Shown: one piece after another, positions 5,938 through 8,410 of the stretch | Position numbering within the stretch: the first letter of the stretch is position 1 | Layout: each line of letters starts with the position of its first letter | From: an uncultured Thermoplasmata archaeon | GTDB taxonomy: Archaea > Thermoplasmatota > Thermoplasmata > Methanomassiliicoccales > Methanomethylophilaceae | DNA: 8,410 nt | Reading direction: 5' to 3' | Assembly: GCA_946545675.1 (NCBI GenBank) | Contig: CAMNNR010000053.1 | Coordinates: forward strand, 1 to 8,410 | The notes under the pieces: generated by a model | What the model saw: the letters and a program-made list of their open reading frames with translations, nothing else | What the model was told of the DNA's origin: nothing | The model's database searches: none | Translations under genes and position numbers: made by a program

Positions 5938-7031
5938 TCTTCTGCAGGCTCTCCTTCGGCGGCAGCTTCCAGTTCCTGTTTCCTCTTGTCTTTGAGGAAC
6001 TTTGCCGCCTTCTTGGAAAGCACCCTCTCGGTGAGGGTCCTCATGTACACTGCGTCGTGTTCGAGCAGAGGGGAGGACGAGATGAGGGTCATGTCAGGTT
6101 TGAGCTCCGCGAGTGCTTCCGCGAGCCTCTCGAACCTGAGTTCTCCCTTCTTCAGAGGGGTGAGCCATTTCTCGTTGCCGTCGGGGGTGAATTCCACGTT
6201 AGAGAATGATGCGTAGACCCTGTTGTCGCTGTAGGATGCGAATTCGTTGATGAGGTCCACGAAGTCGGTGTAAGTGTCCAGGGCACCCATGGTCCTGGCC
6301 TGGTAATGGGGGAAGTTGAGGACGGGTACAAGTCCTTCGATCTCGTCGCAGAGGTCGAAGACCTCCTCTTTAGAACCGAAAACGTCCTGCTGTCCGGTGA
6401 TCTCGATACCCAGGCGGGGTTTGAGCTTCATCTCGGACCACCAGTCGGTGATGTTGGCGAGGTTGTTGTAGATGTTCTCTTTGGTGGTCTCGTCGTCCCT
6501 CTTCCTCCTGTCGTAGAGTCCGACGTTGGTGACCACGATGTCTCCGTCGAGTGCGTTGAGGATCACTCCAGCCTGCCTCACGGTCTCGAAGTACTGGGAG
6601 GCGAGCATCGCTTCCTCATCGTTCTCCGAACCCATATCGCAGCCGAGGTCCATGTAGTAGGGGGTGTGAAGGGAGAGACTGACGTCGTGTCTCTTCGCCA
6701 TCCTTCCGAGTGCGTAGAGGTCGTTGAAGCAGGGGGCGATTCCGGCAGGCATGACAAGAAGGTTGTCATCCATGTCGATCGTGGTGTCTGGGTCATATAT
6801 GATGTCCTCATCGGGCCTCTCGATTCCGACAACGAATTCGGATTCCGCATCGAGCTCTTTGATGGTCTTTCCGGCTTCGTAATCCTCGTCGGCGGCACGG
6901 GGGTAGGTCTTAGGCCTCACCATTTGAATCTCGAGTGCAGTGAGTGCAAGATTGTGCACATCTTCAATACCGTCTTTGAGAGTACGACCTTTGCAAGAAA
7001 GCGGAATACCGGCGGGACCATATCTTATCAT
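5934..7031 (-). CDS. Endonuclease IV-like TIM-barrel protein
   Basis: This 365-residue member belongs to the AP endonuclease 2 / xylose isomerase-like TIM-barrel superfamily and may be a metal-dependent nuclease or a sugar-phosphate enzyme. From ATG 7031, visible signatures are LHTPYYMDLG (121-130), DIVVTNVGLYDRR (164-176), RLGIEITGQQDVFG (206-219), VPVLNFPHYQAR (235-246) and SSSPLLEHDAVYMR (318-331). A stretch of about 55 residues (roughly 40-95) is inserted before the HTPYY strand. Several endonuclease IV zinc ligands look replaced (Asn169, Asn239, Ser319), so DNA repair activity is doubtful, though these may be normal for this subfamily. The last 30 residues are Lys/Glu/Ala-rich and probably disordered. 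TTG 7037 is two codons upstream, but GAGG seven bases before ATG 7031 favours the ATG. The stop overlaps the hxlB start, suggesting a shared pathway or co-regulation. Confidence 0.75.
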   Translation of the reverse strand: MIRYGPAGIPLSCKGRTLKDGIEDVHNLALTALEIQMVRPKTYPRAADEDYEAGKTIKELDAESEFVVGIERPDEDIIYDPDTTIDMDDNLLVMPAGIAPCFNDLYALGRMAKRHDVSLSLHTPYYMDLGCDMGSENDEEAMLASQYFETVRQAGVILNALDGDIVVTNVGLYDRRKRDDETTKENIYNNLANITDWWSEMKLKPRLGIEITGQQDVFGSKEEVFDLCDEIEGLVPVLNFPHYQARTMGALDTYTDFVDLINEFASYSDNRVYASFSNVEFTPDGNEKWLTPLKKGELRFERLAEALAELKPDMTLISSSPLLEHDAVYMRTLTERVLSKKAAKFLKDKRKQELEAAAEGEPAEE

Positions 7032-7067
7032 GGACAATCCTCTAACTGTGCGGACAACGTAACCATC

Positions 7068-7076
7068 GTTTTAAAT
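7068..7076 (-). promoter_or_regulatory. Candidate TATA box for the TIM-barrel/hxlB operon
   Basis: The minus strand reads ATTTAAAAC, centred about 41 bases before ATG 7031. Initiation about 25 bases downstream would leave a leader of roughly 16 bases that still contains the GAGG ribosome binding site. A second AT-rich element (TTTTTTATAG on the minus strand near 7102-7111) is an alternative and would give a leader near 45-50 bases. Confidence 0.4.
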
Positions 7077-7130
7077 CTTGTTCTAAACGCCTCTCTTATC
7101 TCTATAAAAAATAATAAGCGTGGGCCATAC

Positions 7131-7140
7131 TTTTATAAAT
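7131..7140 (+). promoter_or_regulatory. TATA box of the ribosomal protein operon
   Basis: TTTTATAAAT is a near-consensus archaeal TATA box. Initiation about 25 bases downstream would fall near 7160-7163, leaving a leader of about 25 bases before the rpl18e ATG at 7188 that includes GGGAGAG as ribosome binding site. The surrounding 7081-7140 is markedly AT-rich compared with the coding regions. Confidence 0.65.
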
Positions 7141-7187
7141 AAGTCCCACATAGACCCCTTTCACCCAATGTCGGGAGAGTCAGAAAT

Positions 7188-7556
7188 ATGAGCAAAACAT
7201 GCTACAAGACTAACCCCCAGCTTGTCGCCTTGATCTCCGATCTTAAGGCCAAGACTAGGGAAGATCCGAAAGCTGCTATCTGGCGAGACATCGCGCTCCG
7301 GCTCGAGGCACCCTCCAGGGTGTGGGCCGAGGCGAACCTCAGCAAGATTGAGAAATACGCCGCAGACGGCGAGACCATCATCGTACCCGGTAAAGTCCTC
7401 GCTGCAGGCGATATCAGCAAGAAAGTGAACGTTGCCGCCTACAGCTTCAGTGCAAAGGCAGCAGCTGCAATCGTCGCCGCAGGCGGAAAGACCATGACCA
7501 TCAGAGAGCTCATGGACGAGAACCCCTCCGGTTCCAAAGTAAGGATTATGGGATGA
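7188..7556 (+). CDS. rpl18e: Large subunit ribosomal protein L18e
   Basis: This structural protein of the 50S subunit is found in archaea and eukaryotes but not bacteria. The full-length 122-residue protein shows the family pattern: TNPQLVALISDLK near the start, IWRDIALRLEAPSR (31-44), VNLSKIE-type segment EANLSKIEKY, TIIVPGKVLAAGDI (63-76), VNVAAYSFSAKA, then an Ala-rich helix and the SGSKVRIMG end. ATG 7188 follows a GGGAGAG motif about ten bases upstream. It is the first gene of the operon in this genome; in many archaea it follows rpoD, which is not upstream here. Its TGA is overlapped by, or nine bases before, the start of rpl13. Confidence 0.96.
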   Translation: MSKTCYKTNPQLVALISDLKAKTREDPKAAIWRDIALRLEAPSRVWAEANLSKIEKYAADGETIIVPGKVLAAGDISKKVNVAAYSFSAKAAAAIVAAGGKTMTIRELMDENPSGSKVRIMG

Positions 7557-7561
7557 TTATC

Positions 7562-7987
7562 ATGGTTACCGTAATCGATGGAAAAGGACTCATCTACGGA
7601 AGGCTGGCAAGCGATGTCGCTACCAGGATCCTCAACAACGAGGAAGTCGTAGTTCTCAACGCCGAGCAGATCATCGTCACTGGTGAGAGGAGCGAGGTCT
7701 TCGCCGATTTCAAGCACAAGGTCGAGGTCGGAGAAGTCACCAAGAGGAAAGGACCGTTCTACCCCCGCAGGGCTGACCTTCTCTTCAAGAGATGCGTCAA
7801 GGGAATGATCCCCCGCTACACCACCACCGGAAGGGAAGCCTACAGGGCCCTCCACGTCTTCGTCGGAGTCCCCAAGCAGTTCGCAGACTGCGAGAAAGTC
7901 AAAGTCGAGACCGCTTGCAAGGCACCTCAGTGCAAATACGTCTCCCTGGGAGAGATTTCTGAATTCCTGGGATCTAAGATCAGGTGA
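7562..7987 (+). CDS. rpl13: Large subunit ribosomal protein L13 (archaeal)
   Basis: A 50S subunit protein of the uL13 family, 141 residues from ATG 7562. Visible signatures are VTVIDGKGLIYGRLASDVA at the N-terminus, VVVLNAEQIIVTG, the basic RKGPFYPRRAD segment and GMIPRYTTTGREAYRALHVF, all typical of the archaeal/eukaryotic form. ATG 7562 is preferred because GGATGATT lies just upstream in the same layout as the rps9 signal and the protein then begins MVTVIDG as in relatives. ATG 7553, overlapping the rpl18e stop as ATGA, would add three residues (MII). Its own stop lies inside the rps9 ribosome binding site. Confidence 0.95.
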   Translation: MVTVIDGKGLIYGRLASDVATRILNNEEVVVLNAEQIIVTGERSEVFADFKHKVEVGEVTKRKGPFYPRRADLLFKRCVKGMIPRYTTTGREAYRALHVFVGVPKQFADCEKVKVETACKAPQCKYVSLGEISEFLGSKIR

Positions 7988-7989
7988 TT
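7982..7989 (+). promoter_or_regulatory. Strong ribosome binding site of rps9
   Basis: AGGTGATT is the full archaeal Shine-Dalgarno sequence, ending three bases before ATG 7993 (five if only AGGTGA is counted). The rpl13 TGA lies within it, so ribosomes ending rpl13 stand directly on the rps9 initiation signal. Confidence 0.65.
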
Positions 7990-7992
7990 TCA

Positions 7993-8391
7993 ATGGATGC
8001 AGTCAACACTAGTGGAAAAAGGAAGACCGCAATCGCCAGGGCAACCGTGAAAGAGGGCTCCGGCAAGGTCACCATCAACAAGACCCCCCTCGCAATCTAC
8101 TCCCCTGAGCTCGCAAGGCTCAAGATCGAGGAACCCCTGCAGCTTGTTCCTGAGAAGGCAGCCAAGGTCGACATCGCCGTCCTCGTACAGGGCGGAGGAG
8201 TCATGGGCCAGGCAGCAGCCGTCAGGACCGCCATCGCAAGGGGCCTTGTGGACTACTACAAGGACGACGAGCTCGAGGCACTCTTCAGGGCATACGACAG
8301 GACCCTCATCGTCAACGACGACAGGAACAAACTGCCCAAGAAGCCCATGGGACCTGGCGCTCGCGCAAAGAAGCAGAAGTCCTACAGGTGA
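7993..8391 (+). CDS. rps9: Small subunit ribosomal protein S9 (archaeal)
   Basis: A 30S subunit protein of the uS9 family whose C-terminal arginine tail reaches the P-site tRNA. It has 132 residues from ATG 7993. Signatures are SGKRKTAIARATVKEGSGKV (7-26), the QGGGVMGQAAAVRTAIARGL segment (66-85), and the ending KKQKSYR with the conserved terminal Arg. The frame opens at GTG 7984, but AGGTGATT (7982-7989) is a near-perfect ribosome binding site for the ATG, so the GTG is part of the signal, not the start. That motif also contains the rpl13 stop codon. Confidence 0.96.
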   Translation: MDAVNTSGKRKTAIARATVKEGSGKVTINKTPLAIYSPELARLKIEEPLQLVPEKAAKVDIAVLVQGGGVMGQAAAVRTAIARGLVDYYKDDELEALFRAYDRTLIVNDDRNKLPKKPMGPGARAKKQKSYR

Positions 8392-8400
8392 GTAGATATC

Positions 8401-8410
8401 ATGATAATAC
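8401..8410 (+). CDS. rpoN: RNA polymerase subunit N, first codons only
   Basis: Only ATG ATA ATA C is present, giving MII and a codon beginning with C. RpoN/Rpb10 normally begins MIIPVRC, and rpoN normally follows rps9 in archaea, so the call rests on these three residues and on gene order. AGGTGA (8386-8391), which overlaps the rps9 stop, lies nine bases upstream as a ribosome binding site. Confidence 0.7.

Noticed and set aside
6306..7142. Plus-strand 278-codon open frame
   Set aside because: It is antisense to the TIM-barrel gene, is rich in Val, Glu and Gly from reversed codons, shows no family motif, and crosses the divergent promoter.
1..8410. Mobile element, CRISPR, tRNA or phage features
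   Set aside because: No transposase, integrase, array-like repeats, cloverleaf or terminal inverted repeats were seen by eye. Subtle repeats would need a computed search.

Overview
The window is archaeal. It carries ribosomal proteins of archaeal type (L18e, L13, S9, then the first codons of RpoN), TATA-like boxes about 25 bases upstream of several starts, apparently leaderless genes, and an HdrD-like CCG-domain iron-sulfur protein. The gene mix and moderately high GC fit a methanogen of the Thermoplasmatota, most likely Methanomassiliicoccales. That placement is inference from gene content and general sequence feel, not from a search.

Layout from left to right. (1) The 3' part of an HdrD/GlcF-like Fe-S oxidoreductase is followed two bases later by a dihydropteroate synthase-family gene. 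(2) On the minus strand are three small envelope or membrane genes: a zinc-ribbon tail-anchored protein, a signal-anchored extracytoplasmic protein and a four-helix membrane protein. (3) Divergent from these, on the plus strand, is a tight four-gene operon encoding a compact ubiquitin-like conjugation system. It contains an E1/ThiF-type activating enzyme, a 79-residue beta-grasp protein ending in exposed Gly-Gly, a UBC-fold E2 with HPN motif and candidate catalytic Cys, and a JAB/MPN-fold protein whose metal-binding histidines are missing. (4) On the minus strand are a TIM-barrel (endonuclease IV-like) protein and 6-phospho-3-hexuloisomerase, translationally overlapped. (5) On the plus strand the ribosomal operon rpl18e-rpl13-rps9-rpoN starts from a strong TATA box and runs off the end.

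The most notable content is the E1-Ubl-E2-JAB operon at 3546-5388. Genes overlap or are separated by 1-4 bases, so the products are probably made together. The Ubl needs no C-terminal trimming, the E1 has the adenylation and zinc residues but no extra E2-recruiting domain, and no RING-type E3 is encoded nearby. The JAB protein looks like a non-catalytic MPN partner rather than a deconjugase. Archaea commonly carry E1-only SAMP/Urm1-type systems. A set with a bona fide E2 is known from Caldiarchaeum and Asgard lineages and from bacterial operons, so its presence in a probable methanogen deserves attention.

There is no gene-free stretch longer than 300 bases. I saw no tRNA, rRNA, CRISPR array, insertion sequence or attachment site.
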